Notes: generated from the sequence alone by a model not told the origin. A stretch of 64,000 nt of DNA from JACCZX01 sp963801035 (GCA_963801035.1 CAWDDF010000003.1:434001-498000), one strand, 5' to 3'; numbered from the stretch's first letter, positions 1-8,522 are shown. Program-made: numbers and translations.

Positions 1-423
1 TGCCTTCAGCCCATCGTCCATCGCTTCGGACAGCTTTGCGATCGGCAGGCCCGACGTGTTGGAGGCGAAGATCGCATTTTCTGCAACGAAAGGCGCAACC
101 TTGCGATACAGGTCGTGCTTCCAGTCCATCCGCTCTGCGATCGCTTCGATGATTACATCGCAACCGCGCAGCAGCTCAAGATTCTGCTCGTAATTCGCCG
201 GCTGAATATGAATTGCATCGTCCTTGTTGCCCAATGGCGCGGGGTTCAGCTTTTTCAGATTCTCGATTGCACGCAGCACGATCCCGTTCTTGTCCGGTCC
301 CTTACTGTCCGGTAAATCAAACAGCACGACTGGAACTTTCGCGTTCACGCAATGCGCGGCGATCTGCGCGCCCATCACACCTGCGCCGAGCACCGCGACC
401 TTTCTGACTACAAAGTTCTTCAT
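1..423 (-). CDS. 3-hydroxyacyl-CoA dehydrogenase, N-terminal part cut by window edge
   Basis: The visible 141 residues form the NAD-binding half of a 3-hydroxyacyl-CoA dehydrogenase, the beta-oxidation enzyme that oxidises 3-hydroxyacyl-CoA to 3-ketoacyl-CoA. A dinucleotide-binding GAGVMG loop lies at residues 13-18, and the stretch ending in SNTSGLPI matches the family. The frame stays open to base 1, so the rest, possibly with an enoyl-CoA hydratase domain as in FadB or FadJ, is outside the window. The ATG shares one base with the TGA of the acyl-CoA dehydrogenase upstream (TGATG), so the two are translationally coupled. Single-domain or fused multienzyme cannot be decided here. Confidence 0.9.
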   Translation of the reverse strand, partial: MKNFVVRKVAVLGAGVMGAQIAAHCVNAKVPVVLFDLPDSKGPDKNGIVLRAIENLKKLNPAPLGNKDDAIHIQPANYEQNLELLRGCDVIIEAIAERMDWKHDLYRKVAPFVAENAIFASNTSGLPIAKLSEAMDDGLKA

Positions 424-2234
424 CAAAAGCTCTCCGCCGGCAGCTCCATTAGGTTCTTCACACCCGAGCGCGCCGATCGGATGTAAGACGCGGTTTCCGG
501 CAGCAGACGCTCGAAGTAAAAGCGCGCCACCATTAGTTTGTTGCGATAAAACGGATCCACGTTGTCGCCGTCCGCCTTGATGCGCGTAAGCGCCACCTTC
601 GCCATGCGCGCCCAGAAATACGCGTACACGAGGTGTCCGACGATTCGCAGATACGCGACTGCGGCGCCTCCGACTTCGTCCGGATTGGCAAACGCCTTCA
701 TGCCGATTTCGGTCGTCAGCTTCGTCACCTTATCGCCCAGATCCGCCAGCGGCGTAACGAACTCGCTCATCTCGCTCGCAGTCCCGTTTTCATCGATCAA
801 GTCGGTGATCAACTTGCCGAACGCCTTCAGTCGCGCGCCGTTATCCATCAACACCTTACGCCCGAGCAGGTCGAGCGACTGGATGGTGTTAGTGCCTTCG
901 TAAATCATGTTAATTCGTGCGTCACGCACGAACTGTTCCATGCCCCACTCACGGATATAGCCGTGGCCGCCAAGCACCCCAAGGCATTCGGAAGCAGTAT
1001 TGAAGCCGTTGTCGGTCATGAACGCTTTTACGATCGGCGTCATCAGCGCCATCATGTCGCCGGCAAATTTCCTCTGCTGTTCGTCCGGATGATGAAACTG
1101 CAGATCCGCCATCAGCGCCACCCAATAAGCAAATGCACGGCCACCTTCGGCGTACGCGCGCGCGGTCAATAACATGCGTCGCACATCGGCGTGAACGATG
1201 ATCGGGTCGGCGGGTTTATCGGGCGCCTTGACACCGGAGAGCGAGCGGCCCTGAATGCGTTCCTTCGCATAGGCCGCGGCGTTCTGGTACGCGATCTCGT
1301 TCACGCCGAGTCCTTGAACGCCAACACCCAGCCGCGCGCCGTTCATCATCGTGAACATCGCATTCAGGCCTTTGTTGGGCTGGCCGATCAACCAACCCGA
1401 CGCGCCTTCCAGATTGATCTGGCAGGTAGCGTTGCCGTGAATGCCCATCTTGTGCTCGATGCCACCGCAGTAAATGCCATTACGCGCGCCGATCTTCGCG
1501 TCAGCGCCCGCACCTTCTGGCAAGAATTTCGGAACAATGAACAGCGAGATGCCCTTCGTTCCCTGCGGCGCGTCGGGTAATCGTGCCAGCACCAAGTGGA
1601 CGATGTTTTCGGCCAGATCGTGCTCGCCCGCCGAAATGAAGATCTTTGCGCCGGTGAGTCGATAACTACCGTCAGCCTGCGGCTCCGCCTTCGTGCGAAG
1701 CATGCCGAGGTCGGTGCCGCAGTGCGGCTCTGTCAGGCACATCGTCCCGGTCCACTGCCCCGTGGTGAGCTTTGGCAAATACAAATTCTTTTGCTGTTCG
1801 TTACCGTGAAGCAGCAGGCATTCGGTGGCGCCGATCGTCAGTCCCGGATACATCGCCCACGCCTGATTCGTCGAATACTGCATCTCGTAGAACGCGATCT
1901 GAAGCAGATGTGGCAGCCCCTGGCCGCCGTATTCGGTTTCGCCCGCCAGCCCCGGCCAGCCCGCGGCACAAAAAGCGTCATAGGCTTCTTTGAATCCGCG
2001 CGGTGTCCTGACTGAATGCGTCGCGAGGTCGTACGTGCACCCCTCGGCGTCCCCCGACTGATTGACCGGCAGCAACAATTCCTCGCAGAACTTGCCGGCT
2101 TCCTCGACTACCTGGTTCATCGTTTCGGCATCGAGGTCGGTATAGCGTGGCAACGCTTTCAGCATGTCGACAGCGCCGAGCACTTCGTGCATGACGAATT
2201 GCTGATCGCGCAACGGGGCTTTGTAAATCGGCAT
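423..2234 (-). CDS. Acyl-CoA dehydrogenase (long, DmdC/FadE-like)
   Basis: This 603-residue flavoprotein should catalyse the first, FAD-dependent alpha,beta-dehydrogenation of an acyl-CoA. Visible family marks are CLTEPHCGTD at about 166-175, GGHGYIREW near 422-430 and MIYEGTNTIQ at 443-452, which carries the usual catalytic-base region. The length of about 600 residues and the extra C-terminal helical region match the class containing DmdC (3-methylmercaptopropionyl-CoA dehydrogenase) rather than short 380-residue dehydrogenases. It sits 11 bp downstream of a TetR gene and overlaps the 3-hydroxyacyl-CoA dehydrogenase by one base. The substrate cannot be told from sequence; a fatty or branched acyl-CoA is as likely as methylmercaptopropionyl-CoA. 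Confidence 0.93.
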   Translation of the reverse strand: MPIYKAPLRDQQFVMHEVLGAVDMLKALPRYTDLDAETMNQVVEEAGKFCEELLLPVNQSGDAEGCTYDLATHSVRTPRGFKEAYDAFCAAGWPGLAGETEYGGQGLPHLLQIAFYEMQYSTNQAWAMYPGLTIGATECLLLHGNEQQKNLYLPKLTTGQWTGTMCLTEPHCGTDLGMLRTKAEPQADGSYRLTGAKIFISAGEHDLAENIVHLVLARLPDAPQGTKGISLFIVPKFLPEGAGADAKIGARNGIYCGGIEHKMGIHGNATCQINLEGASGWLIGQPNKGLNAMFTMMNGARLGVGVQGLGVNEIAYQNAAAYAKERIQGRSLSGVKAPDKPADPIIVHADVRRMLLTARAYAEGGRAFAYWVALMADLQFHHPDEQQRKFAGDMMALMTPIVKAFMTDNGFNTASECLGVLGGHGYIREWGMEQFVRDARINMIYEGTNTIQSLDLLGRKVLMDNGARLKAFGKLITDLIDENGTASEMSEFVTPLADLGDKVTKLTTEIGMKAFANPDEVGGAAVAYLRIVGHLVYAYFWARMAKVALTRIKADGDNVDPFYRNKLMVARFYFERLLPETASYIRSARSGVKNLMELPAESF

Positions 2235-2245
2235 GCAGACTTCTC

Positions 2246-2881
2246 CTAATTCTTCGTGCGGCGCACCGCATCGATCAACCGGCGTAGGCCGGTGCGGGCG
2301 CGCTTGGCGCTGTCGGCCGAACGCAGCAAGCGGGCATCTTGATGCATGGCCAGCATCAAGCCGTAGATCTCAAAAACAAGTTGCTGCGCGTCCAAGCTTG
2401 GTTTCAGATGACCTTCGCTCACTGCCTGCCGGATGGCCTTGATCAGCTCGCGCTTCCAGCCGGCAATGATCGCGACCATCTCGTCACGCAGCGGGCCAGG
2501 AACGTCGTCGTACTCGACCGCGCCAGCAATCATGATGCAGCCGCGTGTCATCTCGCGCGCCAGAAATGCAACCCAGCGCTCCAGAATGGCTTCGAGCCGC
2601 GGTAATCCGCGCGGCTTTGTGACGGCGGGCCGCAGTACTTCGTCCACAAAGCGATGAACGTACGCTTTCAGCACCGCAAGTTGCAGCTCTTCGCGCGACC
2701 CGAAATGCGCGAAGACACCGCTCTTGCTCATCTGCATTGAATCGGCGAGCGTTCCGATCGTCAGGCCCTCGAGCCCGTCGCGGCTCGCTGCCAGAAGCGC
2801 GGCTTCAACGATGGCCGCACGCGTCACTTCACCTTTGCGAGGCGTTGTCGCAATCACCACTTGAGCGATGGGATTTGACAT
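2246..2881 (-). CDS. TetR family transcriptional regulator
   Basis: This is a 211-residue TetR-type regulator. The N-terminal helix-turn-helix lies at about residues 18-66 (LTIGTLADSMQMSKSGVFAHF), followed by an all-helical ligand-binding domain. It is the first gene of the run TetR, acyl-CoA dehydrogenase, 3-hydroxyacyl-CoA dehydrogenase, with only 11 bp before the dehydrogenase. Local repression of beta-oxidation relieved by an acyl-CoA is therefore the simplest inference. A 10-bp palindrome 12 bp in front of its start codon is the likely operator. No strong Shine-Dalgarno sequence precedes the chosen ATG. The true ligand is unknown. Confidence 0.9.
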   Translation of the reverse strand: MSNPIAQVVIATTPRKGEVTRAAIVEAALLAASRDGLEGLTIGTLADSMQMSKSGVFAHFGSREELQLAVLKAYVHRFVDEVLRPAVTKPRGLPRLEAILERWVAFLAREMTRGCIMIAGAVEYDDVPGPLRDEMVAIIAGWKRELIKAIRQAVSEGHLKPSLDAQQLVFEIYGLMLAMHQDARLLRSADSAKRARTGLRRLIDAVRRTKN

Positions 2882-2893
2882 CAGAATAAAAAT

Positions 2894-2903
2894 CGAACGT
2901 TCG
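2894..2903. promoter_or_regulatory. Candidate TetR operator palindrome
   Basis: The perfect 10-bp palindrome CGAACGTTCG lies 12 bp upstream of the TetR start codon, inside an A/T-rich stretch. Its size and position are typical of an autoregulatory TetR-family operator. Binding is inferred, not shown. Confidence 0.5.
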
Positions 2904-2955
2904 TACTATTTCAGACACCGCTTCTGCCGTCAACCCGACCGTTAGAGGTCGTCGA

Positions 2956-3858
2956 CTAATCGGTTTTGTCGCTTTGGTCGAACCAGCGTCTGACGTGGTC
3001 GACGAACAGCCGCACCTTCTGCGACAGGTGCCGGTGACTCGGATAGACAGCCCAGATCTCGCCGCGACTGGCCTCGAACCCCGGCAAAACGCGCACCAAC
3101 TTGGCTTGGTCGATCGCATCTACGACCAGAAAGTCCGGCTCGCACACGATACCCAATCCGGCTATCGCTGCTGCTACCAGCGCTTCGGCGCTGTTCGAGT
3201 GCAAGCTGCCGGTGACACGCACTTCATGCGCCTGACCGCTGGAGTCGGTGAAGCGCCGGCTGCGCGGCGCACTGGCGTATGCGTATGTCAGCACGTTATG
3301 CGTGCTTAAGTCTGCGGGTGTCGATGGGGTTCCGTGCCGTTTCAAGTAAGTAGGCGAGGCGCAGGCGATCAACTGCATCGACCCCAGGCGACGCGCCACC
3401 AGCCGGTCACTGCCCACTTGTCCGACGCGAATCGCGAGGTCGAAGCCTTCGTCGACCAGATCGACTATCCGATCAGACACGACGACATCGAACTTCACCT
3501 CCGGATACTGCTCGACAAACTCGGCGATCGCCGGTGCCACCCGTTTCTCTGCCATGTTGTATGAACACGTCAGACGCAACGTTCCACGCGGTGCCACCGA
3601 TGATTGGCCGACGATTGCCTCGGCTTCGGCAAGGTCCCCTAGCAGCGCGACCGAGCGTTCATAGAACGCCTGGCCGCTTTCGGTCAGCGAGAGGCGGCGC
3701 GTCGTGCGATTTAACAGTCGCGCGCCAAGATGCTGCTCGAGATCGGCGATCTGCCGCGACAGTGAAGATGTCGAAGTGCCCAGACGCTCAGCCGCCGCGA
3801 CGAAGCTGCCGCTTTCAACCACGCGCACGAACGATTGCATCGCGGACCAGCGATCCAT
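2956..3858 (-). CDS. LysR family transcriptional regulator
   Basis: This 300-residue LysR-type regulator has a winged helix-turn-helix in residues 1-60 (AAAERLGTSTSSLSRQIADL) and a periplasmic-binding-protein-like effector domain from about 90. It resembles the CrgA/DsdC-like LysR branch common in Betaproteobacteria. The doxX-gstA-dioxygenase genes are divergent from it, on the far side of a repeat element. Control of those genes would follow the usual LysR arrangement, but the 370 bp between them is mostly repeat. Oddly, the repeat ends on the base directly before the ATG, so the 5' leader comes from the repeat; an AGATAGG within it could act as ribosome binding site. Confidence 0.92.
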   Translation of the reverse strand: MDRWSAMQSFVRVVESGSFVAAAERLGTSTSSLSRQIADLEQHLGARLLNRTTRRLSLTESGQAFYERSVALLGDLAEAEAIVGQSSVAPRGTLRLTCSYNMAEKRVAPAIAEFVEQYPEVKFDVVVSDRIVDLVDEGFDLAIRVGQVGSDRLVARRLGSMQLIACASPTYLKRHGTPSTPADLSTHNVLTYAYASAPRSRRFTDSSGQAHEVRVTGSLHSNSAEALVAAAIAGLGIVCEPDFLVVDAIDQAKLVRVLPGFEASRGEIWAVYPSHRHLSQKVRLFVDHVRRWFDQSDKTD

Positions 3859-4129
3859 TGGAACCTATCTCATAGACCCGCATGACCGCGAGCGGGTTGC
3901 GCGTGGCGCAGGGCTAGGCGCCGAGGACGCCGTGTGTTGATACACACCAGGACGAGGCAACAACGCGCTGCGCCACGCGCATCCCGCTCCCGAAGGGTTG
4001 TCACCAAAACGGGCGTCTGCGTCGTTGCGCTCCTTGCCAAGGCGTCCAGCCTTGCCTGCGTCGCGACGCCTAGCATCCATCCCGTTTTGGTGACAACGCG
4101 GCTCATGGGGGACTATGAGATAGGTTCCA
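3859..4129. repeat. Nested inverted-repeat (MITE-like) element
   Basis: The 271-bp element is bounded by a perfect 17-bp terminal inverted repeat (3859-3875 and 4113-4129, outer end TGGAACCTATCTCATAG). The match continues imperfectly to about 32 bp. Inside are two further stem-loops. Arms 3890-3911 and 3968-3989 pair over 22 bp with one mismatch, around a small GTGTGT-TGAT-ACACAC hairpin at 3932-3947. Arms 3998-4013 and 4081-4096 pair perfectly over 16 bp. ATT flanks both ends if the element is trimmed by one base, a possible 3-bp target duplication. No transposase is encoded. It touches the LysR start codon on one side and lies 100 bp before doxX on the other. Confidence 0.75.
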
Positions 4130-4229
4130 TTCTCCCGTATTTCGGGATGAACATTTGCGCAGCGCCATCTTTGTCTCGATCTGCGTCGCATCTACATTGC
4201 AGTTCAGTCGAAAACCAAAGGAGAAATCG

Positions 4230-4658
4230 ATGATCGACGCTCGTACCGCGCCTTACGCAGCTTTGTCGTTGCGATTAGCGCTTGGCGCAATGTTCATTGC
4301 GCACGCATTACTGAAAGTTTTCGTTTTCACTTTGCCCGGCACTGTGCAGTTCTTCGAATCGGTCGGCCTGCCGGGAGTGCTGGCTTATGTGACGATCGCC
4401 GCCGAGCTCGTCGGCGGCTTGATGCTGGTACTTGGTGTCGGAACACGCTGGGCCGCCGCGCTGTTGATCCCTGTGTTGCTCGGAGCGGCCTGGACACACG
4501 CACCCAACGGCTGGCTCTTCACGGCCGCAAACGGTGGTTGGGAGTATCCGGCATTCTTGAGCGTTGCAGCCCTCGCACAGGCGCTGCTTGGCGACGGTGC
4601 CTTCGCGCTTTCGTCTGCATTCACTTCAAAACCCGCTGTGCGGCTGCGTACTGCCTAA
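4230..4658 (+). CDS. DoxX family membrane protein
   Basis: The protein has 142 residues and four hydrophobic segments, as in DoxX/DUF417-like inner-membrane proteins (early motif LRLALGAMFIAHALLK). The start was set at the ATG at 4230 because AAAGGAG ends 8 bp upstream; an upstream in-frame ATG at 4155 would add a non-membrane extension reaching back towards the repeat. gstA follows after 31 bp and then a dioxygenase-like gene, a DoxX-GST-DODA set that suggests detoxification of reactive aromatics or thiol stress. The exact role of DoxX proteins is poorly known, and the link to detoxification is inferred from the neighbours. Confidence 0.88.
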   Translation: MIDARTAPYAALSLRLALGAMFIAHALLKVFVFTLPGTVQFFESVGLPGVLAYVTIAAELVGGLMLVLGVGTRWAAALLIPVLLGAAWTHAPNGWLFTAANGGWEYPAFLSVAALAQALLGDGAFALSSAFTSKPAVRLRTA

Positions 4659-4689
4659 TCGATCACAAGGAAAATCAAAAGGACTTGCT

Positions 4690-5298
4690 ATGAAACTTTA
4701 CTTCTCACCAGGCGCTTGCTCGCTGTCGCCCCACATCGTGCTGCGCGAGGCCGGGCTCGCATTTACACCGGTCAAAGTCAACCTGAAGACGCATGAGCTT
4801 GACGGCGGGGGCGACTTCTACGCTATCAACCCAAAGGGCTATGTACCGGTGTTCGAGCTCGATGACGGCACACGCTTGACCGAAGGTCCGGCAATCGTGC
4901 AATACATCGCCGACCAGGCACCTGGCTCAAACCTGGCGCCGGCGAACGGGACGCTGCCGCGCTATCAGCTGCAGGAGTGGCTCAATTTCATTACGGCCGA
5001 GCTGCACAAGCAATACTCGCCGCTGTTCGACTCGAGTACGCCCGAGGAGTCGAAGGCTAAGCAGCGCGATAAGCTGGCGAAACGCTACGAGTGGATTGCG
5101 CAGCAATTGGGTGACAAGGACTATCTGATGGGCTCCTCATTCACGGTGGCGGACGCGTACCTGTTTACCGTGACGAATTGGGCGAGATCAACCGGCATTG
5201 ATATGTCTCGCTGGCCGACGCTGCAAAGCTACATGAAACGCGTCGCGGCCCGCCCTCACGTGCAGGCGGCGCTGAAAGCGGAAGGCCTGGTGAAGTAG
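4690..5298 (+). CDS. gstA: Glutathione S-transferase, beta class
   Basis: This is a 202-residue cytosolic beta-class GST closely resembling E. coli GstA. The thioredoxin-fold N-terminus holds the characteristic Cys10 (SPGACSLSPH), the NPKGYVPV loop with its cis-proline near residue 53, and E65 in LTEGPAIVQY for glutathione binding. The helical C-terminal domain contains FTVADAYLFTV. It would conjugate glutathione to electrophiles. The ATG at 4690 is preceded by AAAAGGAC. The next gene starts on the base after its stop codon, so co-translation with the dioxygenase-like gene is likely. Confidence 0.95.
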   Translation: MKLYFSPGACSLSPHIVLREAGLAFTPVKVNLKTHELDGGGDFYAINPKGYVPVFELDDGTRLTEGPAIVQYIADQAPGSNLAPANGTLPRYQLQEWLNFITAELHKQYSPLFDSSTPEESKAKQRDKLAKRYEWIAQQLGDKDYLMGSSFTVADAYLFTVTNWARSTGIDMSRWPTLQSYMKRVAARPHVQAALKAEGLVK

Positions 5299-6138
5299 AT
5301 GCTACCGACCGTTTTCGTTTCGCACGGTTCTCCGATGCACGCGGTGGACGCCGGGCGTGCCGGTGACGTGTGGACCGAACTCGGCCGCGCGTTGCCGCGG
5401 CCCTCGGCGGTATTGATTGCATCGGCGCACTGGGAAACCGAGTTGCCGATGCTTTCCACCGCGCGCCGGCCCGAAACGATTCACGACTTCGGAGGATTTC
5501 CGGCGGAGCTCTACAAGATCAGCTATCCCGCGCCGGGCGCGCCGGATATCGCTGAACGGGCGATTCGGATGCTGCAGTCGAGCGGCTTGACTGCCACCAG
5601 CAACGCCTGCCGCGGGCTCGATCACGGCGCATGGGTGCCGCTGCGTCGCATCTTTCCCAACGCCGATGTGCCGGTAGCGCAGGTTTCGATCCAACCTTCA
5701 CTCGACGCCGCACATCACCTGCATGTAGGCGAGGCGCTGGCGCCGCTGGCGCGTGACGGCGTGCTGATCATCGGTTCCGGGCACATCACGCACAACCTGC
5801 GCGATTGGATGGCGAGCGTGCGACAACGAGGTTCGCGCGCGGTAGCCGACGGTGCGGCAGATTCGTACGTGAGCGAGTTTCGCGAGTGGATTGCCGACGC
5901 GCTGAAAAACAATGATCGCGATCGCCTGGTGCGATGGCGCGAGCTCGCGCCGAATGCACTACGTGCGCATCCGACGCCCGAACATTTCATGCCGCTCTTC
6001 GTCGCCTTCGGCGCGGCATCTGCAGCGGATGGACCTGCCCCGCATGTCGAGCGTCTCGACGCGGGCGTCGACAGTGGCGTACTTGCGATGGACGCCTACC
6101 TGTTTTGGCCACAGGTGCGCGAAGCGAAGAATTCATAA
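5299..6138 (+). CDS. DODA-type extradiol ring-cleavage dioxygenase family protein
   Basis: The 279-residue protein belongs to the LigB-like DODA family (YgiD-type, 4,5-DOPA dioxygenase), which uses non-haem metal to cleave catechol rings. Metal-site candidates are the histidines in VSHGSPMHAV, ASAHWET and GLDHGAWVPL, all near the N-terminal half as in the family, and GSGHITHN further on. It starts directly after gstA. Its 3' end overlaps the convergent pdeM by 43 bp. The family is easy to recognise; the physiological substrate is not known. Confidence 0.9.
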   Translation: MLPTVFVSHGSPMHAVDAGRAGDVWTELGRALPRPSAVLIASAHWETELPMLSTARRPETIHDFGGFPAELYKISYPAPGAPDIAERAIRMLQSSGLTATSNACRGLDHGAWVPLRRIFPNADVPVAQVSIQPSLDAAHHLHVGEALAPLARDGVLIIGSGHITHNLRDWMASVRQRGSRAVADGAADSYVSEFREWIADALKNNDRDRLVRWRELAPNALRAHPTPEHFMPLFVAFGAASAADGPAPHVERLDAGVDSGVLAMDAYLFWPQVREAKNS

Positions 6139-6824
6139 CTAGGCGCCGGCACTTCAACAACCTGGTCTTCCGCGACGGCAACGACGCGGTCGCCTTGTTC
6201 GCGGTCGATGACGGCGCCGCCGGTGAACGCGCCAAATGCAGGCAGCACTGTCAATCCATCCCGCAGCCAGAAGCACGGTAGCCGCACGCTAGCGTCGGCG
6301 CGCCCATGAAGACGAATCGCAGGATGAAGGTGCCCTGCCAGCGCTGCGGCGTCGTGCACGAAGCGCGGGTAGTGACAGAAGGCAAAGTGATCGACTCGCC
6401 ACGGATCGGATTCACGGTGAATGCGCAGCGGTGCCGGCGGAACACCTGCTTTGCGATCGTGGTTACCTTCCACCAAAACGAGATCGAGCGATGCATAACG
6501 CTCGCGCCACTGATACAGCGCTGCCAATGTAGGCGCTGCGTGCGCCTCGCGCGCGTGAAACAAGTCGCCGAGGAAGACGATCGTCGTCGGTTGCATGCGA
6601 TCGATAACGTCACCGAGACGCGACAAGGTGTCGGAGGTCGTCCCATGGGGTACCGGGACGCCGAGTGCGCGGAACGTCGCGGCTTTTCCGAAATGAACGT
6701 CGGCCACGACAAGCCAGCGGCGCTCACACCAGTACGCCGTGCGCCCGGCAGACAGGATCCATTCCGCGTTGCCTATCTGAACTTGCAGCTCAGCGCGAAA
6801 CGCGCTCCGTGGTGCAGCGGTCAC
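6096..6824 (-). CDS. pdeM: Ligase-associated DNA damage response endonuclease PdeM
   Basis: This 242-residue calcineurin-like phosphoesterase has the metal motifs DVH (42-44), GDLFH (86-90) and GNHD (110-113), and a late HLHP. The N-terminal pattern WLVVADVHFGKA is diagnostic of PdeM, one of four proteins of the ligase-associated DNA damage response set. The other three (exonuclease, ligase, helicase) are at 24.8-30.2 kb in this window, so this copy is detached from the operon. The start is GTG at 6824, overlapping the TGA of the TraB-like gene by 4 bp. The convergent dioxygenase gene overlaps its 3' end. Confidence 0.88.
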   Translation of the reverse strand: MTAAPRSAFRAELQVQIGNAEWILSAGRTAYWCERRWLVVADVHFGKAATFRALGVPVPHGTTSDTLSRLGDVIDRMQPTTIVFLGDLFHAREAHAAPTLAALYQWRERYASLDLVLVEGNHDRKAGVPPAPLRIHRESDPWRVDHFAFCHYPRFVHDAAALAGHLHPAIRLHGRADASVRLPCFWLRDGLTVLPAFGAFTGGAVIDREQGDRVVAVAEDQVVEVPAPSYEFFASRTCGQNR

Positions 6825-7741
6825 AGTTCAGTCAATGTGAAACCGCGCACGCGTAACGACTCGACGAGCCCTTGCGGACCGACCAGATGTAGCGCACCGA
6901 CCGCGAAAACATAGGACTTGCCGCCGGCCATCATCGTCTCGATCTTGCGCACCATCTGTGGGTGGCGGCCCAGCAGTATGGTGTCGATGGTAAAGCGCGA
7001 ACCGACCGACGATTGGGCACGCATCTCAAGTAACAACCGCTCCAGCGAACCTCGATCCGCTGTTTCCCATGCCTGCACGATTCGATTCAATTCACGTCGC
7101 GCTGCACGAGACTCGACTGCTTTCACTGCTTCTTCCAGAAACGAAACTTGCGTCGCCCAGGGTGCCTTCTCGTAGATCTCGAACTGCTGCTCGATGCTTT
7201 CAAATTCAAGAATCGGCTTGCTGTCTGCCTTTGCAACGCGCAGCAGGTAGGCCTCCACCGATAGCCCGGGTACATATCCGGCCTGCGCCGCCTCGAACAG
7301 TGCGAGCACATTGGCAAGCATCCAAGGCTTCATCCGCATCATCGGCGCCGGATCGAGTTGATTGCGAGACAACAGTGAGTCGATGCGCTGTCGTAACTCC
7401 GGCGTCAGTCGCGTTTCTAAACCCGGTGTTCCCTCCGGGTACTGCGCATACTTCTGCGTAGCCGCGATCGCGCGCGCACTGTCGGAAACGTCAGCCTCGA
7501 GCACGATTGCGTCGGCTCGCTTTATCTGCGTCAGCCGAGACGGCGGCAATGGATAAAACTCCGGTCGGCCCACATGAATCGTGCCGAACAGCCAGGCGAT
7601 TTGCTTGCCTTTGCGTACCTCCCACAAGAAGCCCCGCCGGTCACTATTCTGTGCATGGCTGTCGCCCACCCAAGCCAACGGCAGTAGCGCACAGCACACA
7701 ACGGCCCAGATCAATCGGCCGATAAGTGATGAAAGAGACAT
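6821..7741 (-). CDS. TraB/GumN family protein, exported
   Basis: The 306-residue protein has TraB/GumN marks: WLFGTIHVG near the start, PWMLANVLAL mid-protein and FAVGALHLVGPQGLV at the end, with the paired GxxH motifs proposed to act in a metal-dependent hydrolase. The start was placed at the ATG at 7741, because this gives a clean signal peptide (hydrophobic core then DSHAQ). A longer in-frame start at 7801 would put 20 polar residues in front. It is translationally coupled to pdeM by a 4-bp overlap, although a functional link between an exported protein and a DNA-repair nuclease is not obvious. Confidence 0.88.
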   Translation of the reverse strand: MSLSSLIGRLIWAVVCCALLPLAWVGDSHAQNSDRRGFLWEVRKGKQIAWLFGTIHVGRPEFYPLPPSRLTQIKRADAIVLEADVSDSARAIAATQKYAQYPEGTPGLETRLTPELRQRIDSLLSRNQLDPAPMMRMKPWMLANVLALFEAAQAGYVPGLSVEAYLLRVAKADSKPILEFESIEQQFEIYEKAPWATQVSFLEEAVKAVESRAARRELNRIVQAWETADRGSLERLLLEMRAQSSVGSRFTIDTILLGRHPQMVRKIETMMAGGKSYVFAVGALHLVGPQGLVESLRVRGFTLTEL

Positions 7742-7820
7742 GACGTAAACATTGTACGGTTGCCATTGCTCGCAGCCGGAGGTCTGATTAGACTGCGCCA
7801 ACTCTTATTAGGGAGCGGTT

Positions 7821-8448
7821 ATGCGCAACTTGTTAGTCGGAGCGTTATTGACCTGTGCGGCCGGGGCGGTTGCGGCTCAACAGCTTCCGTCGCCGCCGGG
7901 ATATTTCGGCGCCGGCTTGGGTGTTTCCCAATATCACGATTTCTGCGCCGGCGGAGGCAGTTGTGACGAGGATGGCACGGCATGGCGGGTGCATGCTGGC
8001 TACATGTGGCGGCCCGTGGATCGGCCTGGAAGGTGCGTTTATTCATTTTGGTGAGGCTCACACACCGGGATTTCTTTTGACGCCGCCAGCCAACACGACA
8101 CCATTGCCAAGCGCTTCGGACGGTCGTACTTACGCAATGGGTCTTTCGCTGCTGTTGCGCGCACCGCTCGGGCCGGTGGGTCTGCACGGAAAACTCGGCT
8201 ACGCGGCGGTCACTTCGAAGTTCGTTGGTAACGCGGCAGTGCAGGACAACACGACGGGCGCCGTGACTTACTTCAACTCCGAGGCGCGCGAAACCAAAGG
8301 CCGCTTTATCTACGGCTTGGGCGCCACATATGACTTCGCGGGCGTATGGCAAGCGCGTTTCGATTGGGACCGCACTGAAGGCAAGGACAACATTAATCCG
8401 AAGTACGACGTCGATGCGTACACGCTCGGATTCGCTTATCGCTTCTAA
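7821..8448 (+). pseudogene. Outer-membrane beta-barrel protein, frameshifted
   Basis: The frame from ATG 7821 (GGGAG ribosome site) gives a signal peptide, a mature start at about QQLPSPPGYFGAGLG, and barrel sequence up to HAGYMWRP. The reading then continues one base further on as WIGLEGAFIHFG and runs to YTLGFAYRF, a typical final strand ending in phenylalanine. Skipping G8016 restores one protein of about 208 residues of the OmpA-like/OMP_b-brl barrel type. Without that, the first frame ends at 8054. A strong terminator follows. The damage may be real or a sequence error; the family call is firm, the role unknown. Confidence 0.75.
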
Positions 8449-8467
8449 CGCTCCAGCCCCTTAGAGA

Positions 8468-8496
8468 ACGGCCCTGCTACGCAGGGCCGTTTTTGT
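8468..8496 (+). terminator. Rho-independent terminator after the outer-membrane protein
   Basis: A perfect 10-bp stem (ACGGCCCTGC / GCAGGGCCGT) with a TAC loop is followed by TTTTTG. It lies 20 bp after the barrel gene and 27 bp before mtnA, so it separates the two transcription units. Confidence 0.9.
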
Positions 8497-8522
8497 TTTG
8501 AGATCCGCGGTAACGTACTTGC

